Source of the DNA: Lysinibacillus sp. FJAT-14745 | Lineage (GTDB): Bacteria > Bacillota > Bacilli > Bacillales_A > Planococcaceae | DNA: 64,000 nucleotides | NCBI RefSeq assembly: GCF_001275675.1 | Contig: NZ_LITM01000005.1 | Span: 436,835-500,834 of the forward strand | Direction of reading: 5' to 3' | Shown here: piece by piece, positions 9,264 through 18,056 of the stretch | Position numbering within the stretch: position 1 is the first letter of the stretch | Layout: each line of letters begins with the position of its first letter | Translations under genes and position numbers: made by a program | Notes under the pieces: model-generated | What the model was told of the DNA's origin: nothing | Seen by the model: the letters and a program-made list of their open reading frames with translations, nothing else | Database searches by the model: none

Positions 9264-10195
9264 TGATGATCCGCTCCCTTCGTAATAGCCATAAAGACAT
9301 CCTCTAAATCTTTTTCCTCTTCACTTAATGCATAAATAGGTAAATTTGCAAGTATTGCTTTTTTCAATAGTGCTACCTGATCAGCATCTGTTCCTCGGTA
9401 ATTAAAGGCTATTTCTAAGCGATTATCCATTACATCAATAGAAGAGATCAGTGGATCCTCCTCCAAAAATGCACGTACCTCGTTTAAACGATCTGTTACT
9501 TTTACTACGATACGCTTCTCCCCCTGTAGCTGTGCTTGAATGGAAGCCACATTACCATGAGCGATAAGCTTACCATTATCAATCACACCGATTTCATCGC
9601 ACATTTCTGCAAGCTCAGGCAAAATATGTGAGGAGATTAAAATCGTTTTCCCCATAGATTTTAAATTCCGTAAAATATCTCGCATTTCTACTCTGGCACG
9701 TGGATCCAAACCTGAAGCAGGTTCATCTAAAATTAATACTTTAGGATCGTGGATAAGAGCACGTGCCAAACATAGACGCTGCTTCATCCCACGTGACAGT
9801 AAATCAACATATTCATAACGTTTATTTGTTAAATTCACGAGTTCAAGCAGCTGTGGAATCAGTACTTTTCGTTCAGCTGCCCCAATACCGTAACTTGCAC
9901 CGTAAAAGTCTAAGTATTCGTCTACTTTTAGTTGATCATAAACACCAAAGAAATCTGGCATATAGCCAATTTGTTTTCGAACTTCCTTTGGTTCCTTAAT
10001 AACACTTTTCCCATTAATTAGGGCATCACCAGAAGTAGGAGCCAGCAAGGTTGCTAAAATAGAAAATGTAGTCGATTTACCTGCCCCATTAGCACCTACA
10101 AAACCAAATACAACCCCTTCCTCCAAAGATAGATTCAAATGATCTAGCGCTGTAAAGGAGCCATATCTTTTCGTTAAATCACGAATTTCAATCAT
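9260..10195 (-). CDS. ABC transporter ATP-binding protein
   Basis: A 311-residue ATPase. Walker A is GANGAGKST (34-42), the signature reads LSRGMKQRL (about 138-146), Walker B is VLILDEP, and the D-loop SGLDP follows. The C-terminal 80 residues form the extra domain seen in ABC-2 exporter ATPases. Its ATG overlaps the stop of the upstream gene (TAATG) and its end overlaps the permease by 4 bp. It energises the adjacent permease. Confidence 0.9.
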   Translation of the reverse strand: MIEIRDLTKRYGSFTALDHLNLSLEEGVVFGFVGANGAGKSTTFSILATLLAPTSGDALINGKSVIKEPKEVRKQIGYMPDFFGVYDQLKVDEYLDFYGASYGIGAAERKVLIPQLLELVNLTNKRYEYVDLLSRGMKQRLCLARALIHDPKVLILDEPASGLDPRARVEMRDILRNLKSMGKTILISSHILPELAEMCDEIGVIDNGKLIAHGNVASIQAQLQGEKRIVVKVTDRLNEVRAFLEEDPLISSIDVMDNRLEIAFNYRGTDADQVALLKKAILANLPIYALSEEEKDLEDVFMAITKGADHQ

Positions 10196-12579
10196 TATTT
10201 TGCCACTCCCTTCAGCTCTACATCTGGTAATTTTGTTTCCTCACCCGTTTGATCTGGTCCGTATTTAACCTCAATTAGCAACTCATCATTTTCATTGAAG
10301 TATTTTTTTATGTTACCTGTAAACACCTGTTTCGCATCGACCAATGGCTCATAATTTTTCGTCTCGTTATTCCAAATCGATAGCTGCATACGATCAATAT
10401 CCTTATTTGAAACTGTCAATTCGTTTAATGTTTGAACTGAATTCATAAACTTATCTGGCATCGCAATGGTTACTTCATATAACCCATCAGACAAGCGCCA
10501 ATTATTTAACTGTTCATCTACTTTTTCGGCATACGAATTAGGAGAAAGCTGGTTTACTGAATACGTAAAATTGTTACGTTTCATTGTAAATGGACCTGAG
10601 AGCTCTACTTTGCCATCAAATGGCTGAACAAAATAGGAAATCGGTGACATATTGGCACTTGTTTCTAGCTCAACCCCAGCAATTGCTTGATCTGCCCATG
10701 CTGTAATGACAGGCTTTTTATCATTTTCTACATGCGGTATTGCCAGAGATTTCATACGCTCGATACGTGAAGGATTCACGTCTTCCTTCTTCGCTGGATA
10801 ATTATTAAAATTGTAACTAGTAAAATCAGATGGTTTTTGAAGAACCGTTGCTTTTAGCTCTGTGTCGACTTTAAGTGTACCGTTCGCTTCAATGTCGCCA
10901 AGTTTAACTTCTTTAATGCCAGAGATTAACGTAACATCCTTTAGAGCAAACGGGAATTTGTTCTTAATTGTCCCAGTTAGCTTTTCATTTTTTAACGTAA
11001 TATCAATATCCATCTTGCCAATATTTTGTGCCGCTGTCTTTCCTGCAAACGACTGAACAGACCAATAACTTAAATCACGTAGTGTTAACGTTGAACCATT
11101 GGCATTTTCCTTAACATAGGATATTTCATGTAAATCATCCCTTGTCCCCGCGAAATTATTGGAACTTCGCAACGCTAATGCACTTGTATCCTTATCTGCA
11201 TTAACAACAAAATCACCGCTACGATTTGTTAAAATAGACTCTACATAATAACCATTTAAACTACTATCTTCATTTACTTTATAAAATGCAGATTGTTGAA
11301 TTTGCGGTTGACCAATTCGATCTTTCGCACCAAAAATAAATAGAGCAATAGATAACACAATTGATATCGCAGGAATGATCCACCATGCATGCTCTCGCTT
11401 GTCTATTTTCTTTAAAATAAAATATAAAATAGGTCCGATAATTAAAATATATAGAATAATAACTATTAGCATATAGCTAACAGATACTTCAAACGAAGGG
11501 AATAATTCATTTACATTACGCAGTTCATATGAAACTTGCTCCACCGGTGACTGTCCATTAACGCTCATCCCTTGTTGTGACATCTTTTGAATATCTAGCA
11601 ATTTTCGCACTAATGCTGGATAGCCATCCATAGACGCAAGTGGTTGATCCCCTAAAGAAAAGGCTGTTTGAATAATTTCTCCACTGCCAACTTTTTTCTT
11701 AGACGCTAAAATCTTATTGTTATCTGTTAATACAGCAATACTTCCTTGACTTTCAGTTGCCCCATAAAGAGAAATAGGTTGTGTAAAAGTTCCGCCGCCT
11801 GATAATTTTGATAGACTATCTGCCGAAACGGATGTCATTTGCTTGGATAACGCTAGTGGTAGATAATCCTTGAAAATACCTGCTGTTGCATTTACTTGAT
11901 CAGAAGCTCCTACTAATAAAGTTCCGCCATTTTGTACCCATTTTAATAAAGACTCTTGTTGCTTTTGCGATAAATCAGCAATAGCAATTTCATCGATGAC
12001 GATAACATTTGCCATTGCAAATCCTTGTGGATCCTCTGGCAGTGTATAATCCTTAATTTGATTTAAATTTAAAACTTCAACATTACTTTGAGGAGCAGAT
12101 TGAGATAGACGCAAAAATGCTGATAAACGATCACTTTTATCCGTTAATGTATAAATAAAAACTGATGACGGATCTAAAAAGTTAGCTTGTAGCTGTTTCG
12201 TTCCTTCATAAGCAACCTTTTTTCCTTTTTCTATGCTTCCTTCAAAGAACGCAAACGCATCGGCATTTGAGAAATTACCATCTAGATAAATATCAAATAT
12301 TTTTTCTTCTCCTGCCGCTATATCTATTGGAAGCACTTGTGCTGATGCAGCTTCATAGAAACTGGATGCATTAATGACCATATCCCCAGAAAAATCTGCA
12401 CCATTATTTTTTACTGTTACTTGCACTGGCACCACTGTTTGATATTTAGCTTTACCCGCGATCCCTACCTTAGCCTGTACATCTAATGTAGCAGCCGCTT
12501 TTGCCTGCTCCATAGGTAGAATAAAGCTAATAACAAGCATGAATAGTAATATGAGTGCCGCTATATTCTTTTTCTTCAA
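10195..12579 (-). CDS. Secreted/membrane protein, first gene of the MoxR/vWA/ABC operon
   Basis: A 794-residue protein of unknown function. A signal peptide (residues 1-29, ending AKA) is followed by an extracytoplasmic beta-rich region (about 30-365). That region includes a stretch resembling the amidotransferase-like fold (IVIDEIAI near 193-200, then a GGTLLVG block). Two adjacent membrane helices (about 369-390 and 400-418) come next, then another roughly 375-residue soluble region. The start is TTG at 12577-12579, nine bases after AAAGGGG; no ATG nearby has a comparable site. As first gene of a tightly coupled operon it may be the extracytoplasmic partner of the ABC exporter. I recognise no named family. 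Confidence 0.72.
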   Translation of the reverse strand: MKKKNIAALILLFMLVISFILPMEQAKAAATLDVQAKVGIAGKAKYQTVVPVQVTVKNNGADFSGDMVINASSFYEAASAQVLPIDIAAGEEKIFDIYLDGNFSNADAFAFFEGSIEKGKKVAYEGTKQLQANFLDPSSVFIYTLTDKSDRLSAFLRLSQSAPQSNVEVLNLNQIKDYTLPEDPQGFAMANVIVIDEIAIADLSQKQQESLLKWVQNGGTLLVGASDQVNATAGIFKDYLPLALSKQMTSVSADSLSKLSGGGTFTQPISLYGATESQGSIAVLTDNNKILASKKKVGSGEIIQTAFSLGDQPLASMDGYPALVRKLLDIQKMSQQGMSVNGQSPVEQVSYELRNVNELFPSFEVSVSYMLIVIILYILIIGPILYFILKKIDKREHAWWIIPAISIVLSIALFIFGAKDRIGQPQIQQSAFYKVNEDSSLNGYYVESILTNRSGDFVVNADKDTSALALRSSNNFAGTRDDLHEISYVKENANGSTLTLRDLSYWSVQSFAGKTAAQNIGKMDIDITLKNEKLTGTIKNKFPFALKDVTLISGIKEVKLGDIEANGTLKVDTELKATVLQKPSDFTSYNFNNYPAKKEDVNPSRIERMKSLAIPHVENDKKPVITAWADQAIAGVELETSANMSPISYFVQPFDGKVELSGPFTMKRNNFTYSVNQLSPNSYAEKVDEQLNNWRLSDGLYEVTIAMPDKFMNSVQTLNELTVSNKDIDRMQLSIWNNETKNYEPLVDAKQVFTGNIKKYFNENDELLIEVKYGPDQTGEETKLPDVELKGVAK

Positions 12580-12616
12580 AAACTCAACCCCTTTTATGTA
12601 AATTGTTGGTTACATA

Positions 12617-12646
12617 ATTATACGTTTTAAATTGCACTTTGTTCCA
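12617..12646 (-). promoter_or_regulatory. Putative sigma-A promoter of the MoxR/vWA/ABC operon
   Basis: On the minus strand a consensus -10 TATAAT (12617-12622) has a weak -35 TGGAAC (12641-12646) 18 bp upstream. It lies 38 bp before the TTG start of the first operon gene. Confidence 0.55.
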
Positions 12647-12762
12647 TTTCTTACGACATCTTCATGAATATTCATAAACTCTTAAGAATTGGATAATTAG
12701 CAAAGTGTGGGGTGACATTTTGTTAAACGTATGCATATAAGTTGATTGGAGTGGAGGCTAAG

Positions 12763-12803
12763 AAAAAGGATTCACACACAATTTTGTGTATAAATCCTTT
12801 TTT
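12763..12803. terminator. Hairpin with flanking A and T runs
   Basis: AAAAAGGATT (12763-12772) pairs with AATCCTTTTT (12793-12802), with an inner ACACA/TGTGT extension. No gene ends beside it. It sits inside the repeat region, between two copies of the left end of a dispersed repeat, so it may belong to that element. Confidence 0.5.
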
Positions 12804-12824
12804 GTTCTTTGGACGGAGGATGTC

Positions 12825-12950
12825 GATAAAATTCAGAAGTTGGGTGATAAAACGTGAAAGTTAGTCGATAAAATTTAAAAGTTGAGTGATAAAACGTGAA
12901 AGTTAAGCGATATAATTCAAAAGTTGGGTGACATTTTATTAAAGCGTATG
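12825..12950. repeat. Tandem 21-bp repeat array B
   Basis: Six consecutive 21-bp units start at 12825, 12846, 12867, 12888, 12909 and 12930. Each begins GATAAAA or a variant (GATATAA, GACATTT). Two unit types alternate, one with AGAAGTTGGGT-like and one with CGTGAAAGTTA-like tails, giving a 42-bp period. The last unit is degenerate. Spacing is exact, with no gene overlapping. Confidence 0.85.
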
Positions 12951-13155
12951 TCATGTGAATAAGTTGATTGGAGTGGAGGCTGGGCGACTCCTTGAGGATT
13001 AGCAATAGAGGAACGAAGGCTAAAAGCATCACGTCCTGTGATAACGCCTTCGTGACCAACATCCTGTTGCCCCGAGACCCTGCAGCGAAGCGAAGCGGCT
13101 CATCGGACGCCCCCAGGAAAGCGCCCAGTCGGAACGGAAATCAACCCCACGCTAT
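12951..13155. repeat. Dispersed palindromic repeat element, copy 1
   Basis: A roughly 200-bp GC-rich segment is bounded by AAGTTGATTGGAGTGGAGGC on the left and CGGAAATCAACC on the right (GTTGATT/AATCAAC ends). A second copy of its left flank lies at 12711-12760, so the left end is duplicated around array B. A shortened, inverted relative lies at 52040-52135, sharing GTTCCGACTGGG, GTCCGATGAGC and the GTCACGA-AGGCGTT block. No open frame here resembles a protein. It is probably a non-autonomous mobile or REP-like element. Confidence 0.6.
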
Positions 13156-13174
13156 GATGAGATTAAGAATGGAT

Positions 13175-13214
13175 AAAAAAAGACAGTCCCGAGTGAATCA
13201 CTTGAGACTGCCTT
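13175..13214 (-). terminator. Terminator of ccpC
   Basis: An imperfect stem is formed by GACAGTC (13182-13188) and GACTG after a short loop. On the minus strand it ends in a run of seven T. It lies 11 bases past the ccpC stop. Confidence 0.7.
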
Positions 13215-13224
13215 GATAGTATTC

Positions 13225-14112
13225 TTATTTCGTATAATCAAACAAACATCGTGCATGGTCTTGCACTACCTCTACAAAAGCCTCTACTTGTCGTAACTCA
13301 AATGAGGATTCATAGCCAATTAACCAAGTATCACGCGTTAAACCAAATTCTTTTTCATTATTCGTTAATGCTATTTTATTAATACCATCATGGTCACTTA
13401 AAGTAATGGAAGGCAAAATAGCATAACCAATGCCGTTCAATGCCATTTGCTTACAAATTTCAATCTGATCAACTAAAATTTGTTTTCTTGGATTTGAAGC
13501 GAAATGCTGCTGCCACCATTGTTGAATTTCCTGATAGTAATTGGAATCACTTTTAAATTGAATAAAAGGTCGGTCTGTCGTCAGGACATCTTCTATAGTT
13601 TTTAGCTCTTTATCAACTAAATAAAGGGTGTCACGAAAAAGGTGAATTTTTTCCCCTTTCCAATCAACCTGCCCACGCACAATCCCTATATGAGCCTCAC
13701 CCTCATAAAGCGCTTTTACAATTTCAGAGCTCCAGCCAGTCATAAGTGAGATTTTTGCCTCAGGATATTTCGTTACAAAATCCTTTAATATTATCGGAAG
13801 CCAGTTTTGGCCGACAATCGATGCACAGGCGATTTTCAATGTCCCGTTTACTTTCGTCGTTAATGATTGGATTGTTTCAAAAATCTCTTCTTTTTTGCTG
13901 AGCATTTCAGTTGCATAGGCAATAATAAGCTCTCCAGCAGGTGTCGCCGTTAGTCCTTTTTGTGAACGAATAAATAACTGCGCGCCCCAGTCCTTTTCAA
14001 TAGTTTGCAGACGTTGAGAAAGTGCTGGTTGAGATAAAAATAAACGTTCTGCTGCTTTACGCATATTACGTTCCTCTGCTAGTACTTTTAAAATTTCAGC
14101 CTCTGTTGCCAT
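13225..14112 (-). CDS. ccpC: LysR-family regulator CcpC (catabolite control of citrate synthase and aconitase genes)
   Basis: A 295-residue LysR-type regulator. The N-terminal winged helix-turn-helix (about 1-60) contains AAERLFLSQPALSQRLQ. The effector domain (about 90-290) has SIVGQNWLP and MTGWSSE, which match my memory of Bacillus CcpC. CcpC represses citB and citZ and responds to citrate. The adjacent upstream CBS-domain gene gives the ykuM-ykuL (ccpC-darB) order known in Bacillus subtilis, which supports the call. TTG at 14115 is directly before the ATG chosen here; GGAGG lies 9 and 12 bases from them respectively, so either could be used. Confidence 0.8.
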   Translation of the reverse strand: MATEAEILKVLAEERNMRKAAERLFLSQPALSQRLQTIEKDWGAQLFIRSQKGLTATPAGELIIAYATEMLSKKEEIFETIQSLTTKVNGTLKIACASIVGQNWLPIILKDFVTKYPEAKISLMTGWSSEIVKALYEGEAHIGIVRGQVDWKGEKIHLFRDTLYLVDKELKTIEDVLTTDRPFIQFKSDSNYYQEIQQWWQQHFASNPRKQILVDQIEICKQMALNGIGYAILPSITLSDHDGINKIALTNNEKEFGLTRDTWLIGYESSFELRQVEAFVEVVQDHARCLFDYTK

Positions 14113-14180
14113 CAATCAGTAAACCTCCGATACAAGCAAAGAGGGCCTCATGATTTTCATCTGAGTCCCCTCTTAAACTA

Positions 14181-14621
14181 CTACTCTTTTTGATAAATAT
14201 ATTTTTTCAATTGCTTTAATATTACACGTCTCGTTAAAATTCCCGCAAATGTTCCTTCTTCGTCTACAACACATAAAAAGGCGTGATTAATAACTAAGTC
14301 AAGAGCTCGCTGAAAAGTATCCGTTAACTTTAATACAGCGATTTCTTTTTCCATTATTGTATTCACTTTAATATCGGGTAACTTTTCATATTCAATATGT
14401 TCTAGTCCAAGAATGGATTCTGTAATCATTTTCATACTTAGTAAACCTTGAAGTCGATATTTCAAATCTAAAACAGGTATCGATGAATACCCTGTACGTG
14501 TAAGTACTAGGAGTGCATGTTCTGCACTATTTCCACTTTGTACATGCGCAACTTTTTCAGATGAAATAATAAAATCACTAATTGGCATTGCTAAAAAGTC
14601 CTTGCTGTTAGTTGAAATCAT
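14181..14621 (-). CDS. darB: CBS-domain c-di-AMP-binding protein CbpB/DarB
   Basis: A 146-residue protein made of two CBS motifs (about 15-70 and 78-140) and nothing else. This matches YkuL/DarB (CbpB) of Bacillus and Listeria, which bind cyclic di-AMP. In the free form those proteins stimulate the (p)ppGpp synthetase Rel and pyruvate carboxylase. The neighbour downstream is ccpC, the same pairing as in B. subtilis. AAGGAG lies 8 bases before the ATG. Family and synteny are well supported; partner binding here is inferred. Confidence 0.8.
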   Translation of the reverse strand: MISTNSKDFLAMPISDFIISSEKVAHVQSGNSAEHALLVLTRTGYSSIPVLDLKYRLQGLLSMKMITESILGLEHIEYEKLPDIKVNTIMEKEIAVLKLTDTFQRALDLVINHAFLCVVDEEGTFAGILTRRVILKQLKKYIYQKE

Positions 14622-14811
14622 GAACTTCTTCTCCTTTTCTGTCCTCGTTTTGCAGAACAGGATGCTTCCCTTATATCATATCATAACTATTCCTTTTATG
14701 ACCACGACAAGGCCGAGAAGAGTTTTTTATAAGCAACGAATTATTTTAGCATTTTGAACAAAACTAAGTATCGAAAGTGTATAAATAGCGAGGTTTTTAC
14801 CTGAGGGCAAT

Positions 14812-14862
14812 GGAGAAAAATCTTCATTCAGCCATAATAAAATATAAACTGAATGAAGAAAA
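14812..14862 (-). terminator. Terminator of the small membrane protein gene
   Basis: An 11-bp perfect stem (TCTTCATTCAG at 14821-14831 with 14849-14859) has a T run on the minus strand. It lies 8 bases past the stop at 14870. Confidence 0.8.
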
Positions 14863-14869
14863 ATTTCAC

Positions 14870-15109
14870 TTAATAGCCTGTCTTGCTCCAATAATAAAAA
14901 ATCATGATCCCTAAAAAAAGTAAAAAAATGATATATACCCAAACAATTGGATTAAGCATAGTCGTATACTCTTCAACGGTTTCTGAAATCGGCGTATCAT
15001 TTTCTGATTTCCGTTGGGACGTCATTTTGGCAATTTTCAACGTTGACACAAGCGAAATGGCAGAAATAATCGTAATGGCAATAAGAGCCGGTATTAACCA
15101 CATACCCAT
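14870..15109 (-). CDS. Small two-helix membrane protein
   Basis: A 79-residue protein with one N-terminal helix (about 4-24), a polar middle (about 30-50, rich in Ser, Glu, Thr) and a C-terminal helix (about 53-72). No family is recognised. The ATG at 15109 is 8 bases after AAAGGAG; a TTG two codons upstream is too close to that site. Its own terminator follows and it lies between darB and fadH. Function unknown. Confidence 0.6.
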   Translation of the reverse strand: MGMWLIPALIAITIISAISLVSTLKIAKMTSQRKSENDTPISETVEEYTTMLNPIVWVYIIFLLFLGIMIFYYWSKTGY

Positions 15110-15177
15110 AGGCAAAACTCCTTTCTTTACCCTTAGTATGCGTCAACCCAGCTCTTTATTATGCAAAGATTATTGTT

Positions 15178-15945
15178 TTAGAATGGATACTGATTAAGCC
15201 ATTGCCCGCCATCAAGTGTTACACATTCACCGTTCATGTAACTTGCTTTATTAGACATTATAAATGTAGCTAAGTCAGCAATTTCTTCAGGCGTACCTGT
15301 ACGACCTAACGGAACAGAGTCTAGCGTACGAGCAGCCGCAGCCTCTGATTCCCAGAGCTTTTCTGCACCACCTGTACGCTCAATTGGACCTGGAGCAATT
15401 GCATTTACTCGAATGCCATATTGTTTCCCCCATTCAACAGCTAGCGTTCGAGTCATTGACAATACACCTGCTTTAGCCGCTGCAGAATGAATAACACCAG
15501 CACCTGCATTCCATGCATAAGTTGCGACCATATTGAGAATAGATCCTTTAATATTATTTTGAATCCAGTACTTACCGACTGCAGAAGAACAAAAGAATGT
15601 CCCATTTAAAACAATATCAACAACAGCCTTCCAACCATTTGGTGATAAATCCTCTGCATGCACTATAAAATTACCAGCCGCGTTATTCACAAGCCCATCA
15701 ACCTGTCCAAACTTTTCAACGGCAAAGGCTAGCATTGCCTCAGCATGCTCAGGCACACGAACATCCATTTGGAACGTTTCAATCGTTTTTCCAGCCTCTA
15801 AAATAAAGGCTTTCGCCTCCGCTAATCGCTCCTCGTTCCGACCTGTAATAACAACATTTGCCCCTTCAGCAACAAATTGCTTTGCCATGTAAAGTCCCAT
15901 TCCACTTGATCCACCAGTAATAATAATTGTTTTCCCCTGCAACAT
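15178..15945 (-). CDS. fadH: 2,4-dienoyl-CoA reductase (SDR family) FadH
   Basis: A 255-residue short-chain dehydrogenase. The NADP(H) motif GGSSGMG sits near residue 11, NNAAGNF at about 84-90, a long IVLNGTFFC block follows, and the C terminus ends LNQYPF. These are specific to the YkuF/FadH-type 2,4-dienoyl-CoA reductases used in beta-oxidation of unsaturated fatty acids. At the catalytic YxxxK position the sequence reads HSAAAKAG, a known feature of this subfamily, which lacks the usual SDR Tyr. The ATG at 15945 follows AAAGGGGGAA; the in-frame start at 15981 has no such site. In B. subtilis ykuF is also near ykuL/ykuM, consistent with this neighbourhood. Confidence 0.85.
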   Translation of the reverse strand: MLQGKTIIITGGSSGMGLYMAKQFVAEGANVVITGRNEERLAEAKAFILEAGKTIETFQMDVRVPEHAEAMLAFAVEKFGQVDGLVNNAAGNFIVHAEDLSPNGWKAVVDIVLNGTFFCSSAVGKYWIQNNIKGSILNMVATYAWNAGAGVIHSAAAKAGVLSMTRTLAVEWGKQYGIRVNAIAPGPIERTGGAEKLWESEAAAARTLDSVPLGRTGTPEEIADLATFIMSNKASYMNGECVTLDGGQWLNQYPF

Positions 15946-16104
15946 ACGATTTCCCCCTTTGAAAAATGAATGATGATTCATATAAAATATTACTATATTT
16001 TCTCGTATATGTCATATTAATTCTGTAAAATGATGAAAAAGGATGCAAAATTGATGGGTTCTGCTAGCAGAGTTTCTTAAGTTATTAGGTATTTGCTTCT
16101 CTTT

Positions 16105-16665
16105 CGCGGGTATTTCACTGCCAGGCGCGGGTATTCTCTTCTCTTCCGCGGGTATTTCACTGCAGGCGCGGGTATTTGCTTCTCTTCCGCGGGTATTTCA
16201 CTGCCAGGCGCGGGTATTCTCTTCTTCCGCGGGTATTTCACTGCCAGGCGCGGGTATTCGCTTCTCTTCCGCGGGTATTTCACTGCCGCGCGCGGGTATT
16301 CGCTTCTCTTCCGCGGGTATTTCACTGCCGCGCGCGGGTATTCTCTTTTCTTCCGCGGGTATTTCACTGCCGCGCGCGGGTATTCTCTTCTTCCGCGGGT
16401 ATTTCACTGCCAGGCGCGGGTATTCTCTTCCCTTTCGCGGGTATTTCACTGCCGGGCGCGGGTATTCGCTTCTTCCGCGGGTATTTGCCAGGCGCGGGTA
16501 TTCGCTTCTCTCCCGCGGGTATTTCACTGCTGTGCGCGGGTATTTGCTTCTCTTTCGTGGGTATTTCACTGCTGCGCGCGGGTATTCTCTTCTCTTTCGC
16601 GGGTATTTCACTGCCGGGCGCGGGTATTTGCTTCTCTTTCGCGGGTATTTCACTGGCGCGCACGG
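16105..16665. repeat. Tandem 21/42-bp repeat array C (27 half-units)
   Basis: The core CGCGGGTATT (one CGTGGGTATT) starts 27 times, beginning at 16105, 16126, 16147, 16167, 16188 and ending 16577, 16598, 16619, 16640. Twenty-one of the 26 intervals are exactly 21 bp; the rest are 17-20. Tails alternate between TTCACTGCC-type and CTTCTCTTC-type, giving a 42-bp unit. Because 21 is a multiple of three, several frames on both strands stay open. Their products are simple periodic peptides (IPAEEKRIPA-like or EYPRKRS-like) without ribosome binding sites, so I treat the array as non-coding. It ends 11 bp from the stop of the PP2C gene. Confidence 0.92.
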
Positions 16666-16675
16666 CTAGCATCCA

Positions 16676-17515
16676 TTACGGGCTCGCTTCTTGATTACTT
16701 GCTCTAGTGGCTTCCTTTGAAATATCAACTTTCCAAAAAACTATGGTAGTGCTATCTCTGACACCATTTTTTTTGATATTCTTTAACATTGACCAAATGC
16801 TCTCTTTATCCTTAGAGTTAAAGAAGGAATTATAAATGTTAATAGGGTTAGAGTAAGGTTCATGGGGACATTCAATTAAGCCATCTGTAGTTAGAAAAAG
16901 ACGATTTTCGCCTTTTCTTAATTCTTTTATTCCAACACTATAGCAAGGGACGTCCTGTTCAAAAGTATTGACTTGTCCTATCCATTCGTAAAATTGCCTT
17001 TGATTTAATTGGTACTGACCTAATGCAGCCAATTCTTGGTGAAATAAAAAAAGAACACAGTCTCCAACTGAAAACCACCATACATATTTATCCTTTCTTA
17101 CGACAATTAAACACGCAGTTTCTCCAGTAATATTTTTGCAAACAGATAAAAACTCTTCAGATAGAAAAATAGTTAAAATCTTCTCTTCAATCCTTTTAAA
17201 GGTTTGATGGTTTGTCGGTAAAGATAATAAATGTTTAATTTCATTCTTATTACTAATAAATTGCTCTATGATGATTTGAGCACTCTCAGCTGTATTATGA
17301 GCATCCATTAAAATAGCAAACTCCCAATCTGCCTTTTCATCTATCCATACCAAACATCCATCTTCATTCTTATATTGTCCTGCTTCGGAGTTACCACCAT
17401 ATCGCCCAACAATAATATGCTTGATTTGATAAAGATTTGGAAGATCAATGAAATTTTCTTGGCTGCCTATCCAGCTAAAATCTTCTATAAGTTCACTCAT
17501 CTGCATTATTCTCAA
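16676..17515 (-). CDS. PP2C-like protein phosphatase domain protein
   Basis: A 279-residue protein with a divergent PP2C fold. ILMDAHN (about residue 68) stands in place of the DGHG metal motif. WWFSVGDC (about 145-152), FLTTDGLIE (about 207-215) and DSTTIVFW (about 256-263) follow. The Asp residues expected to bind metals appear partly retained, so it may or may not be catalytic. It overlaps the upstream HIT gene. The start is 17515 or the ATG at 17500, which overlaps the HIT stop in a typical coupling arrangement. The C terminus ends 11 bp from array C and its last residues are polar and low in conservation. Confidence 0.65.
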   Translation of the reverse strand: MRIMQMSELIEDFSWIGSQENFIDLPNLYQIKHIIVGRYGGNSEAGQYKNEDGCLVWIDEKADWEFAILMDAHNTAESAQIIIEQFISNKNEIKHLLSLPTNHQTFKRIEEKILTIFLSEEFLSVCKNITGETACLIVVRKDKYVWWFSVGDCVLFLFHQELAALGQYQLNQRQFYEWIGQVNTFEQDVPCYSVGIKELRKGENRLFLTTDGLIECPHEPYSNPINIYNSFFNSKDKESIWSMLKNIKKNGVRDSTTIVFWKVDISKEATRASNQEASP

Positions 17516-17945
17516 GATATGTTTTTATTTGAGTACAAAGTTTAACAACTTCTATATTGTCACCCATTGGAGCATCTTCCCAATCATACACATCATTTGG
17601 TCCCCAATACTGTTTAGGGGTATTTGGATATCGAGGAACTAAATGCATATGCAAATGTGGCACTGAGTTTCCAGAAACCAACGAATAGATATGCTCTGCC
17701 TTTTCACACTCCATTATTGCCTTACTGACTCTAGCCATAATCACACCAAAAGTTTTTGCTTCTTCTATAGTCATATCTCCGAGCGTAGGGACATGTCTTT
17801 TTAAATCTATCATGATATGACCTAAATAATTGGGTGCCCCATTCCTGTCTATATGCCCAACATAAACATATTCGTCTTCATAAATCATGACCCCTGAAGT
17901 TTGGATATTACCAGCATGCTTATTGCAAATAAAACATTCTTCCAT
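17493..17945 (-). CDS. HIT family hydrolase
   Basis: A 150-residue histidine-triad protein. It has an N-terminal CFIC segment and the active-site motif HLHMHLVPR near residues 103-111 (HxHxHxx). HIT proteins hydrolyse nucleotide phosphoramidates, AppppA-type nucleotides or related compounds. The substrate cannot be read from the sequence. The second ATG (17945) is chosen because AAAGGGG abuts the first one (17954). It overlaps the PP2C-like gene and is probably co-transcribed with it. Confidence 0.82.
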   Translation of the reverse strand: MEECFICNKHAGNIQTSGVMIYEDEYVYVGHIDRNGAPNYLGHIMIDLKRHVPTLGDMTIEEAKTFGVIMARVSKAIMECEKAEHIYSLVSGNSVPHLHMHLVPRYPNTPKQYWGPNDVYDWEDAPMGDNIEVVKLCTQIKTYLENNADE

Positions 17946-17993
17946 TAAACCCATCCCCTTTGCGTTTCAAAATTATAATATAGCTATCAATAA

Positions 17994-18035
17994 AAAATAG
18001 AGTTACAAATTACTTATGATTTGTAACTCTATTTT
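17994..18035. terminator. Bidirectional terminator after the Fe-alcohol dehydrogenase gene
   Basis: A 17-bp perfect stem (17994-18010 with 18019-18035) has an 8-base loop and A/T runs on both sides. It ends the dehydrogenase transcript on the minus strand. Confidence 0.88.
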
Positions 18036-18056
18036 AGACAAATTCTTTTCGAAGCC

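Noticed and set aside
16093-16707. Long open frames on both strands over array C (periodic IPAEEKR- or EYPRKRS-like peptides)
   Set aside because: The 21-bp unit keeps several frames open at once on both strands. None has a ribosome binding site or a non-repetitive part, and several overlap each other.
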